Positions 49,418-58,932 of a DNA stretch of 64,000 bases are shown here, one piece after another. The stretch spans positions 5,270,001 through 5,334,000 of the forward strand of contig NZ_CP062983.1 of the NCBI RefSeq assembly GCF_015500095.1, written 5' to 3'. The number at the start of each line of letters is the position of its first letter. Position 1 is the first letter of the stretch. This DNA comes from Phototrophicus methaneseepsis. Its GTDB lineage: Bacteria; Chloroflexota; Anaerolineae; Aggregatilineales; Phototrophicaceae. The notes below the pieces were generated by a model, which was not told where the DNA came from, did no database searches, and was given only the letters and a program-made list of their open reading frames with translations. The translations under genes were made by a program, and so were the position numbers.

Positions 49418-50494
49418 CTAAATTTCGTCATCTTCGTCATCAATTACCAGATTTTGGCGTTCCAGCATATAGATGGCTTCAGGCGGGCCGATGACGATTA
49501 AGGTGTCGTCAAGCTCGATCCGCTCATTCGGGTTCGGGGTGATGACAAGGCTGTCGTTCGCCTTGCGGATACCCAGGATATTGACCTGATGCTCGCTGCG
49601 TAAATCACTGGAACCTATGGTTTGCCCAGCCAGGGTGGATTTTTCGTGGACGATAATCTGACCGATGTCGATATTACGGCCTTCGCCAAAATGAAATATC
49701 TGGTCCAGAAAGTCGTGGACGACAGGGCGCAGCAGCGTCAGCGCCATACGGTGCCCACCGATCTGATACGGGTTAATGACGCGGTTGGCCCCGGCAACGC
49801 GCAGCTTACTCTCTGTTTCCATACGCGTCACGCGCGCAATGATGAAAATATCCGGCTTAAGCTCACGCGCAGAGAGCACTGTCAGCACATTGGCGGGGTC
49901 ATTCGTCAGGGCAGCAACCAGCCCACGCGCGCGTTTAATACCCGCCTCGATCAAGACATCATCGTGGGTTGCATCACCGATCACATACGGCAGTTGCAAT
50001 TCAATCAGCCGTTCTTCCAGCTCTTCTTCTGCATCCACAATGACGAACTTTTCATCACGTGCCTTGAGGTCCGCCGCGATCTGCCGCCCCATGCGGCCAT
50101 AGCCACACACAATATAATGATTTTGAAGCTCTTTGAGTGCTTGCTCTAGCTGGCGCTTCTTCACACGATGCTCCCAACGCTCGCCCAATAAGATGCTAAT
50201 CGCATTACTCGCGGCAGTCGTGGCGATACTGATACCCAGCACAATCAAAAAAGAGGTGAAGATACGTCCTGTTGGTGAGAGTGTTTGCACTTCGCCAAAG
50301 CCCACCGTAGAAATGGTGATCACCGTCATATACAGCGCATCAATGAAGACCATGTTCTCAATCACCATATAGCCGACGACAGCGATTATCGTCAGCAACA
50401 GTAATACGGCAAACGTCAACTGCAACCGTCGCAATGGGTCCGGCGGGATAGATTGAATAATGCGGCTGACGATATGGACGAAATGTTCGATCAT
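49418..50494 (-). CDS. Potassium channel with TrkA-N (RCK) domains
   Basis: 358 residues. Two membrane helices flank the pore helix and selectivity filter (DALYMTVITISTVGFGEVQT, with TVGFG). They are followed by a Rossmann-type RCK domain (NHYIVCGYGRMGRQIAADLK, VIGDATHDDVLIEAGIKRAR) and a C-terminal TrkA-C-like domain (RIELDDTLIVIGPPEAI). This is the MthK/Kch type of ligand-gated K+ channel. Confidence 0.9.
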   Translation of the reverse strand: MIEHFVHIVSRIIQSIPPDPLRRLQLTFAVLLLLTIIAVVGYMVIENMVFIDALYMTVITISTVGFGEVQTLSPTGRIFTSFLIVLGISIATTAASNAISILLGERWEHRVKKRQLEQALKELQNHYIVCGYGRMGRQIAADLKARDEKFVIVDAEEELEERLIELQLPYVIGDATHDDVLIEAGIKRARGLVAALTNDPANVLTVLSARELKPDIFIIARVTRMETESKLRVAGANRVINPYQIGGHRMALTLLRPVVHDFLDQIFHFGEGRNIDIGQIIVHEKSTLAGQTIGSSDLRSEHQVNILGIRKANDSLVITPNPNERIELDDTLIVIGPPEAIYMLERQNLVIDDEDDEI

Positions 50495-50735
50495 CGGTTG
50501 TGTTCGGTATGCATCGACACAGGCGGCCTGAATGCCTAATCATAACCTACTTTTACAAGGAAAACGCCGTTACGAAGAAAACGCTGTCAATGGCACGCAT
50601 AGGCAGCCCGCAATACCAACCTTATCATCAGACAAGGCAAGATGGGCAGATGAATCAAGCAGATGAATCAAGATGCAGCGAGGGCAACACGAATAGATAT
50701 GGCGAATAACCACTCCGCGAATCACTCAAAACACA

Positions 50736-51008
50736 CTAGGTAGATTTATCAGTGGATTTCAGTTCAGCACAGTCGGCTGGTTGTTCATCACAGACTTCAT
50801 GGACGAGTTCGCTAGCAATTTCATTAGCACGCTGGCGAGAAATCGTCATATGCATAAAGTAGAAGATCCATTCACGGTCTGTAGACGGCTGACATCGTCC
50901 CACAGTTGTCACGAATTGGTGAACACCCCGCGCAACATCCGCCGAAACTTCGCGCAATCTGTATCCACCATCCGCATTTGCACGGACGAGAAAATGGCGT
51001 TTTTGCAC
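50736..51008 (-). CDS. Small hypothetical protein
   Basis: About 90 residues from a GTG preceded by GGAG (9 bases); a TTG at 51023 is the alternative. RHFLVRANADGGYRLREVSA and EWIFYFMHMTISRQRANEIA look protein-like, with three cysteines and an acidic end. A frame on the other strand covers the same region but has poorer composition. No family recognised. Confidence 0.45.
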   Translation of the reverse strand: MQKRHFLVRANADGGYRLREVSADVARGVHQFVTTVGRCQPSTDREWIFYFMHMTISRQRANEIASELVHEVCDEQPADCAELKSTDKST

Positions 51009-51183
51009 GTTTTTTTGCTCCAAGGAAAGTTTGCAACAATCGAAGCTACGTCAATTTCGAAGGGTATCATAACGCAGTCAACTTAAAAGCAGATGATATA
51101 AGCTTAAAAGAATAGGCCGTTATCAGCCCGTTTTTGGCCTGAAGTGACCTTAAAAGGTGCCGAATGCCAGAAACGAGGTCCCC

Positions 51184-51212
51184 ATGACCTAGATCATAAA
51201 TTCTGTTACAAT
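51184..51212 (+). promoter_or_regulatory. Promoter-like pair upstream of pcrA/uvrD
   Basis: ATGACC (51184-51189) and TACAAT (51207-51212) are spaced by 17 bases, about 100 bases before the helicase start. Confidence 0.4.
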
Positions 51213-51309
51213 GTGGCTGACTACGGTATGGCTGACGTGACGGCAACCCTCAGTCATTTATAGCACCAGCCCACCACTGTTAAACAACACAGTCAATTAA
51301 GAGGACTTC

Positions 51310-53637
51310 ATGAGCGACCACCCAACCGGAGACTTATTAGCCGGATTGAACGACCGCCAGCGCGCCGCCGTTACTGCCGGTGGCGGGCCCATACTCGTGC
51401 TGGCTGGGCCAGGTAGCGGCAAGACACGCGTGCTCACGCGGCGCATTGCCTACCTGATTAATGAGATGAACATCCCGGCCCGCAGCATTATGGCCGTCAC
51501 ATTTACCAATAAAGCCGCCGGAGAAATGCGTAACCGCCTGAAGTCCCTGGCAGGCGACCGGATGCGCGCGGTACAAATCGGCACGTTCCATGCCACATGT
51601 GCCCGTATTTTGCGCATCGAACATGATTCAACGCCCTATGGCAAAGACTTCGTCATTTACGATACGGACGACCAGCTCAATGCCATTGGTCAGGCCATGA
51701 GTGAACTCAATATTGATACCCGCAAATTCAATCCGAGAGCCGTACTCGGTGCAATCTCCTCCGCCAAGAATGAATTGATCTTACCCAGTGGTTACGTCGG
51801 CCAGGATTACTTCGGCGAGATCGTCAGCCGGGTGTACCCCCGCTATCAGGCGATCCTGCTGGATAGCAACGCCATGGATTTTGATGATTTGCTGGTCCAG
51901 ATGGTGCTGGCACTGCATCATAGCCCTGTCCTACAAGAAAAGTATCAGCGTAAGTTCGCCTGGGTGCTTGTCGATGAATTCCAGGATACGAACACGGTGC
52001 AGTATCAGCTTGTATCGCTCTTTGGCGCACCGCAGAACAATATCTTCGTCGTCGGCGATGAAGACCAGTCCATTTATGCCTTTCGCGGGGCGGATTATCG
52101 CAATGTGGCGCGCTTCCGGCAGGATTACCCCGACGCCAGCGTCATCTTGCTGGAACAAAATTACCGTTCCACACAGGTGGTGTTGGATGTCGCAAATGCC
52201 GTGATCAGCCGCAATAAGCACCGCACGCCCAAGGCCCTATTCACAGATAAAGCCGGTGGAGAACTCATCACATTGCACGAAGCGTATGACGATGAGTACG
52301 AAGCACGCTATGTGATGGAAGAAATCGACGATTTGCGGCGGCGTGGCTATCATTACAGCGATATGGCCGTGATGTACCGCACCAATCCACAGTCGCGCGC
52401 GCTGGAACGGGCCTGCGTCGATGAGGGCATTCCCTATACGCTGGTGGGCGGCGTCGGCTTTTATAAACGTCGCGAAATCCGCGATATGCTGGCTTACTTG
52501 CGTGTGGTGCAAAACCCCGATGACCGCGTGAGCTTCGCACGGATTATCAACACGCCCAAGCGTGGCATTGGCAAAAAATCGCTGGAGAGCTTCCAATATT
52601 GGGCGGCAGATGCCGAAATGAGCTACGGCGAGGCCCTCATCAAACTGCTTGAAGGGGCCGATAACCCGCTTGGCGCAAGGGCCGCCAAGCTGTTCCGTGA
52701 TTTTGCTGAGCAGCTCTTCGCCTGGCGCAGCCTGACAGAAGCAAGCACGCTAGTTGATCTCTTTGACACGATCAGCAGTGATGTGGGCTATAACCTCTAT
52801 CTGCATGAAATCAGCGACAATGACCTGGAAGCCGCCGACCGTATGGATAACCTCAGCGAGCTGCGCGGCCTGCTCGTCCAGGCCGATGAAGATGAAATCA
52901 ATCTGCCTGAGTTCTTGATTGATCAGGCCCTGATGACAGATGCCGATACCAAGCTTACGGGTGAAGACCGAATTACTTTGATGACATTACATGCCGCCAA
53001 GGGCCTGGAATACCCGGTTGTGTTCATTACAGGGCTGGAAGATGGTCTGCTGCCACACTTCCGCTCTTTTGACGAGCCGGACGGCGTCGAAGAAGAACGG
53101 CGTTTGTTGTATGTTGGCATCACGCGGGCCATGGAGCGCCTCTACTTAACGTATGCATTTAAGCGCACCACCTGGAGCGGCAGCCAGGCTCAGGAGCGGT
53201 CCAGCTTCCTCTATGACATCCCGGAAGATATGACCGCTGGGCTGCCATCCGGGCTCAACACCGACCGCAGCTATCAATCTTATAAACAGATGACCACCTG
53301 GGGCAATACGCGTGCTGCGCAGGATACCGAACGGCGAAACGCCACCAGCGGCCTGGACCGTCTGCGGCGAGATTTACAGCGCGGCAGCGCCACATCCAAC
53401 AGCGGCAATAAAGCTGTTAACAGCAAAATTATCCCGTTCCCAGGCAGCGAGCCACAACCACCAGCAGAGCCGCAGTTCCATACTGGCATGAGTGTCTATC
53501 ACAGCGTCTTCGGCGCGGGGATGGTTGTGGAAAGCCACGTGAACCAGGATGACGAAGAAGTCACGGTCGTCTTCAGCGATAAACGCTATGGTGTGAAGAA
53601 GCTGCTCGCCAGCCTCGCCAACCTCACCGTACAGTGA
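51310..53637 (+). CDS. pcrA: ATP-dependent DNA helicase, PcrA/UvrD type
   Basis: 775 residues, superfamily 1A. Walker A is in LAGPGSGKTRVLTRRIAYLI, motif Ia in VTFTNKAAGEMRNRLKSLAG, motif II in VLVDEFQDTN, motif III in VVGDEDQSIYAFRGADYRNV, motif IV in LEQNYRSTQ, motif V in LMTLHAAKGLEYPVVFITGL, motif VI in YVGITRAMERLYLTYAFKRT. The C-terminus has the Tudor-like FHTGMSVYHSVFGAGMVVES, as in PcrA. It unwinds DNA in repair and replication restart. AGAGG precedes the ATG. Confidence 0.95.
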   Translation: MSDHPTGDLLAGLNDRQRAAVTAGGGPILVLAGPGSGKTRVLTRRIAYLINEMNIPARSIMAVTFTNKAAGEMRNRLKSLAGDRMRAVQIGTFHATCARILRIEHDSTPYGKDFVIYDTDDQLNAIGQAMSELNIDTRKFNPRAVLGAISSAKNELILPSGYVGQDYFGEIVSRVYPRYQAILLDSNAMDFDDLLVQMVLALHHSPVLQEKYQRKFAWVLVDEFQDTNTVQYQLVSLFGAPQNNIFVVGDEDQSIYAFRGADYRNVARFRQDYPDASVILLEQNYRSTQVVLDVANAVISRNKHRTPKALFTDKAGGELITLHEAYDDEYEARYVMEEIDDLRRRGYHYSDMAVMYRTNPQSRALERACVDEGIPYTLVGGVGFYKRREIRDMLAYLRVVQNPDDRVSFARIINTPKRGIGKKSLESFQYWAADAEMSYGEALIKLLEGADNPLGARAAKLFRDFAEQLFAWRSLTEASTLVDLFDTISSDVGYNLYLHEISDNDLEAADRMDNLSELRGLLVQADEDEINLPEFLIDQALMTDADTKLTGEDRITLMTLHAAKGLEYPVVFITGLEDGLLPHFRSFDEPDGVEEERRLLYVGITRAMERLYLTYAFKRTTWSGSQAQERSSFLYDIPEDMTAGLPSGLNTDRSYQSYKQMTTWGNTRAAQDTERRNATSGLDRLRRDLQRGSATSNSGNKAVNSKIIPFPGSEPQPPAEPQFHTGMSVYHSVFGAGMVVESHVNQDDEEVTVVFSDKRYGVKKLLASLANLTVQ

Positions 53638-53718
53638 CCCCATAGCGACACTCTCATAGTAAGCGCAGGGCTAATTTAAACGCCCTGCGCCCATCATAGG
53701 TTACGGCTATCAATCTAT

Positions 53719-53889
53719 TTATCTATCGGACGAATTGCGCTCCCTTTCTGTCATAATCGCCAAAAGCCGGGCCGTAGCGGCTAATAAGGCTGCCGCCGCT
53801 AATAACGTCGGGTCCTCAATAAAGCCCAGCACAGCGAATACAAACGAAAATAACAGCAGGAGCGCTTGCAACACCTGCGCAAGCGCCAT
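53719..53889 (-). CDS. Small membrane protein
   Basis: GGAGG 8 bases before the ATG selects a 56-residue protein (MALAQVLQALLLLFSFVFAV at the start) with two membrane helices and a charged end (TERERNSSDR). Longer in-frame extensions upstream have no such site. Function unknown. Confidence 0.6.
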   Translation of the reverse strand: MALAQVLQALLLLFSFVFAVLGFIEDPTLLAAAALLAATARLLAIMTERERNSSDR

Positions 53890-54179
53890 GGTAGAGCCTC
53901 CTATTCTGTGTGAATCATGCTCTATTAGCGCCCCTATTATATAGAACATTTGTTCAAATCCTGAATAGAATTGCGGACGAGTTCGGTTAGGAATTCGTTT
54001 GGCATAAATTATCTTCTTGTAACATGTGGTAATGAGATGAAGGGAGCCGTTACACAACAGCAATAGAGACGCTTATATAGGGCACTATTGCGATGTCATG
54101 GTTTGGGTTAGGCCGACTGATGGGTAGAGAGATCGTCTGTTTCTATGATATCGCTAACGTCGGTCGCTTTCTTTCCATC

Positions 54180-54207
54180 TTGTTTATTGAGCCGATTACC
54201 CTATAAT
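54180..54207 (+). promoter_or_regulatory. Promoter-like pair upstream of slyD
   Basis: TTGTTT (54180-54185) and a perfect TATAAT (54202-54207) with 16-base spacing, 55 bases before the start codon. Confidence 0.55.
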
Positions 54208-54262
54208 TCTGACGTCTTATGGCCCCATAATGGGGCATTTGTGTCTAGGGAGACATCTTTAA

Positions 54263-54805
54263 ATGGCAAAATTGGTAAATGGCATGGTCGGCACAATCGC
54301 GTATACCCTGCGCGTTGACGGCAATGAAATCGAAGAAGTGACCGCAGATGACGGTTTGGAATACCTGCACGGCGCTGAGAATATCGTCCCCGGGCTAGAA
54401 GCTGCCCTGGAAGGCAAGCAGGTCGGTGATGCGTTCAGCGTGACGGTTCAACCCGCAGAGGGCTACGGGGAATACGACGAAGAAGCGATTGAAGACTTCC
54501 CGACGGATGACGTCAGCGGTGCTGATTCGCTCGAACCGGGCATGGAAATTGAAATCATGGACGAAGACGACGAAGTGTACGAAGGTACGGTCATGGAAGT
54601 GACCAAAAAGTACATCCGCGTCGATTTTAACGATCCGCTGGCGGGCAAGGTGCTGGATTACGACGTCGAAGTGATCGATGTACGCGCCGCCACTGAAGAA
54701 GAACTGAAAATGGGCTTCCCGGCCAGCTTGCTGGACGAGATGGAAGAATACTACGACGAAGATGATCACGACCACGATCATCACAATCACAACCACGCCC
54801 ACTAA
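54263..54805 (+). CDS. slyD: FKBP-type peptidyl-prolyl isomerase, SlyD-like
   Basis: 180 residues. LEYLHGAENIVPGLEAALEG and VGDAFSVTVQPAEGYGEYDE are the FKBP core, with the IF insert domain after it (VMEVTKKYIRVDFNDPLAGK), as in SlyD. The tail DHDHDHHNHNHAH is a metal-binding region like the nickel-binding tail of SlyD. It is probably a chaperone and isomerase that may also buffer metals. A terminator follows. Confidence 0.9.
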   Translation: MAKLVNGMVGTIAYTLRVDGNEIEEVTADDGLEYLHGAENIVPGLEAALEGKQVGDAFSVTVQPAEGYGEYDEEAIEDFPTDDVSGADSLEPGMEIEIMDEDDEVYEGTVMEVTKKYIRVDFNDPLAGKVLDYDVEVIDVRAATEEELKMGFPASLLDEMEEYYDEDDHDHDHHNHNHAH

Positions 54806-54827
54806 GTCGGCTGGTTCTGAATACGCT

Positions 54828-54860
54828 ATAAAAGGCGCGCCATTGGTGCGCTTTTTTGTT
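54828..54860 (+). terminator. Intrinsic terminator after slyD
   Basis: GCGCGCC pairs with GGTGCGC (one G-T pair) around a 3-base loop, with flanking A-run and T-run (CTTTTTTG). Confidence 0.8.
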
Positions 54861-54932
54861 TCCTGTAGAATGGCGATGCTATTCTCATCAACATTGCTGC
54901 ATATTCCTTGATTCACCAAAGATAGGCACCCT

Positions 54933-55553
54933 ATGACCCCATCATCCGAACAGCCACAGTTCATCCTCGCATCGAGTTCGCCACGTCGCCGGGAACTGCT
55001 GGCTTCGCTCGGCATCCACTATACGATTATCAAGCCCGACATTGACGAAACGCAGCACGCCGACGAGACACCTCTGGCTTATGTGAAGCGGCTCTCTCAG
55101 GAGAAGGCCCGGGCCGTGGCGGAAAAACTCAGCGACGAGGCGACGATTTTGGCCGCCGATACTATCGTCATCTTAGCGGCGGATACCATTGGCATTGAAG
55201 AAACAGGGGAACTACTCGGCAAGCCCCTGGATGCGGATGATGCCCGCGCGACGCTCAAGCGCCTGCGTGGGCGCGATCACCTGGTGATTACGGCCTTTAG
55301 CCTGCTCAAAACAGGCCCTGACGCCGCCAGCTATACAGAAGCCGTGCAAACAAAAGTCACCATGCGCGATTACAGCGACGAGGCAATCGAAGCGTATATC
55401 GCCAGCGGCGACCCTTTCGACAAAGCGGGCAGCTACGCCATCCAGAATGAAGCTTTTCACCCTGTAGACCACATCGACGGCAGCATGACCAACGTCATTG
55501 GGCTGCCCCTGGACGAAGTTAAACAGGCCCTCATTGAAATGGGCATTCTGTAA
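54933..55553 (+). CDS. maf: Maf-family nucleotide pyrophosphatase
   Basis: 206 residues. FILASSSPRRRELLASLGIH and KAGSYAIQNEAFHPVDHIDG with NVIGLPLDEVKQAL are the Maf signature. Maf proteins hydrolyse non-canonical or modified nucleotides and have been linked to septum formation. The segment ILAADTIVILAADTIGIEE shows a seven-residue repeat (ILAADTI) where the family usually has one copy (ADTxV), so a small internal duplication is likely. The protein is otherwise intact. Confidence 0.9.
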   Translation: MTPSSEQPQFILASSSPRRRELLASLGIHYTIIKPDIDETQHADETPLAYVKRLSQEKARAVAEKLSDEATILAADTIVILAADTIGIEETGELLGKPLDADDARATLKRLRGRDHLVITAFSLLKTGPDAASYTEAVQTKVTMRDYSDEAIEAYIASGDPFDKAGSYAIQNEAFHPVDHIDGSMTNVIGLPLDEVKQALIEMGIL

Positions 55554-55742
55554 AGTCCATTCAAACCACAAAAACACAATCTACATAAGGACAGAGAAAA
55601 TAATCCGTTTACGGCTCTTTCTCATCCGTTTGTCATGCACCCTAGCAGGGCCATCAGGCGTATAATATATAGAGGTAATCACCGATAAGGTGACATGCCA
55701 CAGAGTGCTATAAAGCATGCCATGATTAGGAAAAGGAGTCTG

Positions 55743-55925
55743 ATGATGGGATCCCGCGACAGGCCTCGTTCCACAAATAAAAAACGTAGTGACCACGACC
55801 TGCAAGAAAAACGCGAAGAAAAGCGCGAAAAGCGCCGTGAGGAGAAGCGTGAACGGCGCAAGCTCCAAAAGAACGAGCGCCGCCGGAACAAATCGACAGG
55901 TACGACTGACAATTCAGGGACGTAA
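55743..55925 (+). CDS. Small highly charged protein (Lys/Arg/Glu-rich)
   Basis: AAAAGGAG 5 bases before two overlapping ATG codons selects a 60-residue protein (MMGSRDRPRSTNKKRSDHDL). The middle is a charged helix of repeated EKREEKREKRREEKRERR type, ending in a serine/threonine-rich tail. It could form a coiled coil or bind nucleic acid. Frames on the other strand are less likely because they lack a binding site. Confidence 0.5.
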   Translation: MMGSRDRPRSTNKKRSDHDLQEKREEKREKRREEKRERRKLQKNERRRNKSTGTTDNSGT

Positions 55926-55939
55926 AGTGAAGTCAGGCC

Positions 55940-57103
55940 TCAATCCAGGCCAATAACAGCGCGATAGACCTGCTCAAGCTGTATCGCTACAGCCTCCCAG
56001 GTATAACGTGACTGTACAAGCTGCCGCGCAGCCTGCCCCATCCCCCTTAGACGCTCTCCATCGCCCAACAAACCGGATAGTGCAGCCGCTAATGCTTGCG
56101 GCGTCGGCTCTGTGATGAGGCCAGCGCCAGTCGTTTGCGCTTCTGGCAGATTACACCCCGGCGAGAGCAGCACAGGTAAAGCCGCTGCCATCGCTTCTAA
56201 GACTGCCATAGAAAGCCCCTCGCCCGTTGCGGGCAGCACAAATAAGTCCGCAGCGGCGAGGGCGTTTAAGCGTGCCTCAGCATCCAGGTAACCGGTGACG
56301 ATCATCCGATCATCTAGGTGGGGTGTGATGCGCGTCAACATACCCTCATCCGGCCCTGCGATGACGAGCCGTGCATCAGGCTGCGCCACCAGGCGGAACG
56401 CCTCCACCAGTTCCGCAATGCCTTTACGCGCATGAAGCCGCCCCATAAACAACACAACGGGCCCATCCCCCAGGCGATAACGCTCCCGGAATGCTGCCCC
56501 ATCAGGTAGATGGGCGAACAAGCTCGCATCGACCCCATTCGGCACAATCGACACATCCGGCACCAGCCCATATTGCAGCCATAAGGCGCGCGTCTCGTGG
56601 GCTTCCTGCTCAGTCAGAGCAATCACACGGTCTATTTGATGCATCATGTTGCGGCTGACCAGATCATCCCACAGGGATTTCGCTGTGCCACGTCCGGTCT
56701 CATAGCCGAGCGTCCCATGAGGCGACATCACCACTGACACGCCTTTTTGTACTGCCACAGGCAAAACGCGCGTATTCTCAACAGTGCGGAATTCATGAAC
56801 ATGGAGCACATCCGCGCCCTTTAAGGCACGCCGAGCCAGTCCCGGCAGCCCCAGGGGCGTCCCTAAATTAAAGCGCCCCCGCAACCGAGCGGATAGCTGA
56901 CGCGCACGTAGAACGTGCACACCATCTCGGATTTCATCATAAGGGCCATCATAGCGCTGCTGCTGATCGAATGAATCCGTCGTCAAGACAGTGACCTCAT
57001 GACCACGAGCACACTGCGCATGGGCCATGCCTTCTACGGCGCTGACGACGCCACCGAATGCATACGCGGGCACATAATAGGGGGTGAGATGAACGATCTT
57101 CAT
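55940..57103 (-). CDS. Glycosyltransferase family 4
   Basis: 387 residues from the ATG before KIVHLTPYYVPAYAFGGVVS. GT-B fold: an N-terminal acceptor domain (GADVLHVHEFRTVENTRVLP) and a C-terminal donor domain with GPVVLFMGRLHARKGIAELV and LFVLPATGEGLSMAVLEAMA (the E-x7-E motif), typical of GT4. It likely builds surface polysaccharide or a glycolipid. There is no other glycan gene beside it. Confidence 0.88.
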   Translation of the reverse strand: MKIVHLTPYYVPAYAFGGVVSAVEGMAHAQCARGHEVTVLTTDSFDQQQRYDGPYDEIRDGVHVLRARQLSARLRGRFNLGTPLGLPGLARRALKGADVLHVHEFRTVENTRVLPVAVQKGVSVVMSPHGTLGYETGRGTAKSLWDDLVSRNMMHQIDRVIALTEQEAHETRALWLQYGLVPDVSIVPNGVDASLFAHLPDGAAFRERYRLGDGPVVLFMGRLHARKGIAELVEAFRLVAQPDARLVIAGPDEGMLTRITPHLDDRMIVTGYLDAEARLNALAAADLFVLPATGEGLSMAVLEAMAAALPVLLSPGCNLPEAQTTGAGLITEPTPQALAAALSGLLGDGERLRGMGQAARQLVQSRYTWEAVAIQLEQVYRAVIGLD

Positions 57104-57273
57104 AGGCGGCATTGTACCAGAGTGCGCGGCAGATGAGGACGCATTTGACGACCTACCATAGGCATACTAGGCCAGTTATCCGGGACAAGCGAATTTCATA
57201 ACGCGACCCTTGCCCAATACCCTGCGCGATAGTAGCCTACTGGCTGCATCGATACCTGACAAGGTGGCCTATC

Positions 57274-58002
57274 GTGCCGGACCTCGTACCTGATTCAACG
57301 ATTCTCCTCATCGCCCTAATTGGATGTTTTGGCCTTTTTGTACAATCGGCCTCCGGCTTCGGCTCCGGCCTGATTGCCATGCCCCTATTGATTCAATTAC
57401 TTGGCGTGACCGAAGCCCAAGCCACGTTTGCAATCTGTGCCCCGGTGACGGGTGTCTTTTTGATGTGGCGTTATCGTCGCCACCTCAGCATCAAACGCGT
57501 GTGGCGCATCATCCTGGCGGCTATCATTGCGATCCCGTTTGGCGTCCAAATCCCGAACCTCGTCCCTAAAGAAATCGCCCTGTTTGTGCTGGGGTTGGTC
57601 TGCCTGGGATATGCCATTTATTCATTATTGGGCCTGTATGTGCCCAAGCTCAACCGTAACTGGGGCTTCTTCTTCGGCGCGCTGGGTGGGTTGCTGCATG
57701 GCGCTTATAACACAGGCGGACCGCCTTACATCATCTATGGGACCGGGCAGCGCTGGCCGCCTTTTGAATTCAAAGGCAATATCCAGACGATTTTCTTCGT
57801 AACAGGCTTCTTCGTCATCGCCACACACTGGCAAGCTGGCAACATCACAGCGGATGTGCTGCGCAATGCGGCTATCTTACTACCGGGGATGTTCGTTGGC
57901 ATGTGGCTAGGTGGCATCGTGGATCGTTACATCAAGCCGGAGCCATTCCGCAAGGTGGTGCTGGTCCTGCTCATCTTCCTGGGGCTGAGCCTGATCTTCT
58001 AG
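57274..58002 (+). CDS. TauE/SafE-family sulfite exporter-like membrane protein
   Basis: GTG start after AAGGTGG; 242 residues with about seven to eight membrane segments. CFGLFVQSASGFGSGLIAMP and GALGGLLHGAYNTGGPPYII are the two TauE-type repeats. The family exports sulfite or organosulfonates or imports sulfur compounds; the substrate here is unknown. Confidence 0.85.
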   Translation: MPDLVPDSTILLIALIGCFGLFVQSASGFGSGLIAMPLLIQLLGVTEAQATFAICAPVTGVFLMWRYRRHLSIKRVWRIILAAIIAIPFGVQIPNLVPKEIALFVLGLVCLGYAIYSLLGLYVPKLNRNWGFFFGALGGLLHGAYNTGGPPYIIYGTGQRWPPFEFKGNIQTIFFVTGFFVIATHWQAGNITADVLRNAAILLPGMFVGMWLGGIVDRYIKPEPFRKVVLVLLIFLGLSLIF

Positions 58003-58042
58003 CGCCTTTGTACGACAGGCTGTTTTATGGTTGAATAAATAC

Positions 58043-58378
58043 ATGACGAATGTGCAACCATCGACAGAACGTGACTTGCTCGCCAGCGTCCGGGCAGCGT
58101 GGGCTATCCATGCTTATATAGAAGTGCTCGATGCTGTAACCGAATTGGCGTGTCTTTATATTGAGCAGGGCCTCACACAAGAAGGTGCGGACGTGCTGGC
58201 CTTTGTACTGCGGCAACAGGGCTTGCCGGATGATCTTCATAAGCGAGCCGTTACTGCTTATGAAGACCTGGAAGCATCTATTTGCCCACGTGTGCTACTG
58301 GATGCGCAGGACTTCGCCAGTAAAGCCACCCTCTGGGATATTGTCGAGTACGTCTTGGCGGGGGAACCCGGCGGCTAA
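58043..58378 (+). CDS. Hypothetical protein, helical
   Basis: 111 residues from ATG 58043 (58031 is also possible). Helical pairs resemble TPR units (AYIEVLDAVTELACLYIEQG; LTQEGADVLAFVLRQQG). It lies 40 bases after the TauE-like gene on the same strand. Function unknown. Confidence 0.6.
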   Translation: MTNVQPSTERDLLASVRAAWAIHAYIEVLDAVTELACLYIEQGLTQEGADVLAFVLRQQGLPDDLHKRAVTAYEDLEASICPRVLLDAQDFASKATLWDIVEYVLAGEPGG

Positions 58379-58474
58379 CGCTAAAGCCTACGACCTGCCT
58401 ACTGCCGGGTTCATGACGTTGACAGGCGCGCTCCGCGCGTTATGATGGCGACCTTATCTACAGGAGTAGCCATT

Positions 58475-58897
58475 ATGCGCCCGATTCACCTCCCCATGTT
58501 ACCTCACTGGTTAGAGCATCCCCTCTTAAAATGGAGTATCACCCTGTTATGGACCAGTTTCTTCTTCATCGTGCTGATCCAATCAACCTATCATCCTGTC
58601 ATCAATACAGGCATTCCACCCGGCCCGCCAACCTTTGAGCGCGAGTTTATCTTTACCTCGCTGCATATCATCGGTTACATCACCACCACCACGTTATGGT
58701 GGTGGGCCGCAGGTCCATCGAGGAAGAGTTTGTTCATCGCTATGACGATTGCCGGCATCCTGGCCTTTTTGACGGAATACTTACAGACCTTCGCCGGGGA
58801 CCGCAACGTCACCATTACCGATGTCATGGCGAACCTGTATGGCATCAGTGTGGCATCCCTGGCCATCTGGCAGCAGTGGCTCAAAAAAGGCCGCTGA
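58475..58897 (+). CDS. VanZ-like membrane protein
   Basis: AGGAG before the ATG selects a 140-residue protein with four membrane helices (WSITLLWTSFFFIVLIQSTY; SLFIAMTIAGILAFLTEYLQ). EYLQTFAGDRNVTITDVMAN is the VanZ-like signature (E...Q...R...D...N). The family includes a teicoplanin resistance protein and phosphotransbutyrylase-like proteins; the role here is unknown. Confidence 0.8.
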   Translation: MRPIHLPMLPHWLEHPLLKWSITLLWTSFFFIVLIQSTYHPVINTGIPPGPPTFEREFIFTSLHIIGYITTTTLWWWAAGPSRKSLFIAMTIAGILAFLTEYLQTFAGDRNVTITDVMANLYGISVASLAIWQQWLKKGR

Positions 58898-58932
58898 TGA
58901 GGGACAGCATCTCATCATGATGGGGGTGATGC

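Noticed and set aside
54395-55015. Long minus-strand frame opposite slyD
   Set aside because: It is the complement of a clear FKBP gene and shows no motif or start signal.
55581-55912. Minus-strand frames opposite the charged small gene
   Set aside because: Composition (runs of Arg, Phe and Ser) is what the complement of a Lys/Arg/Glu-rich gene gives, and no ribosome binding site is present.
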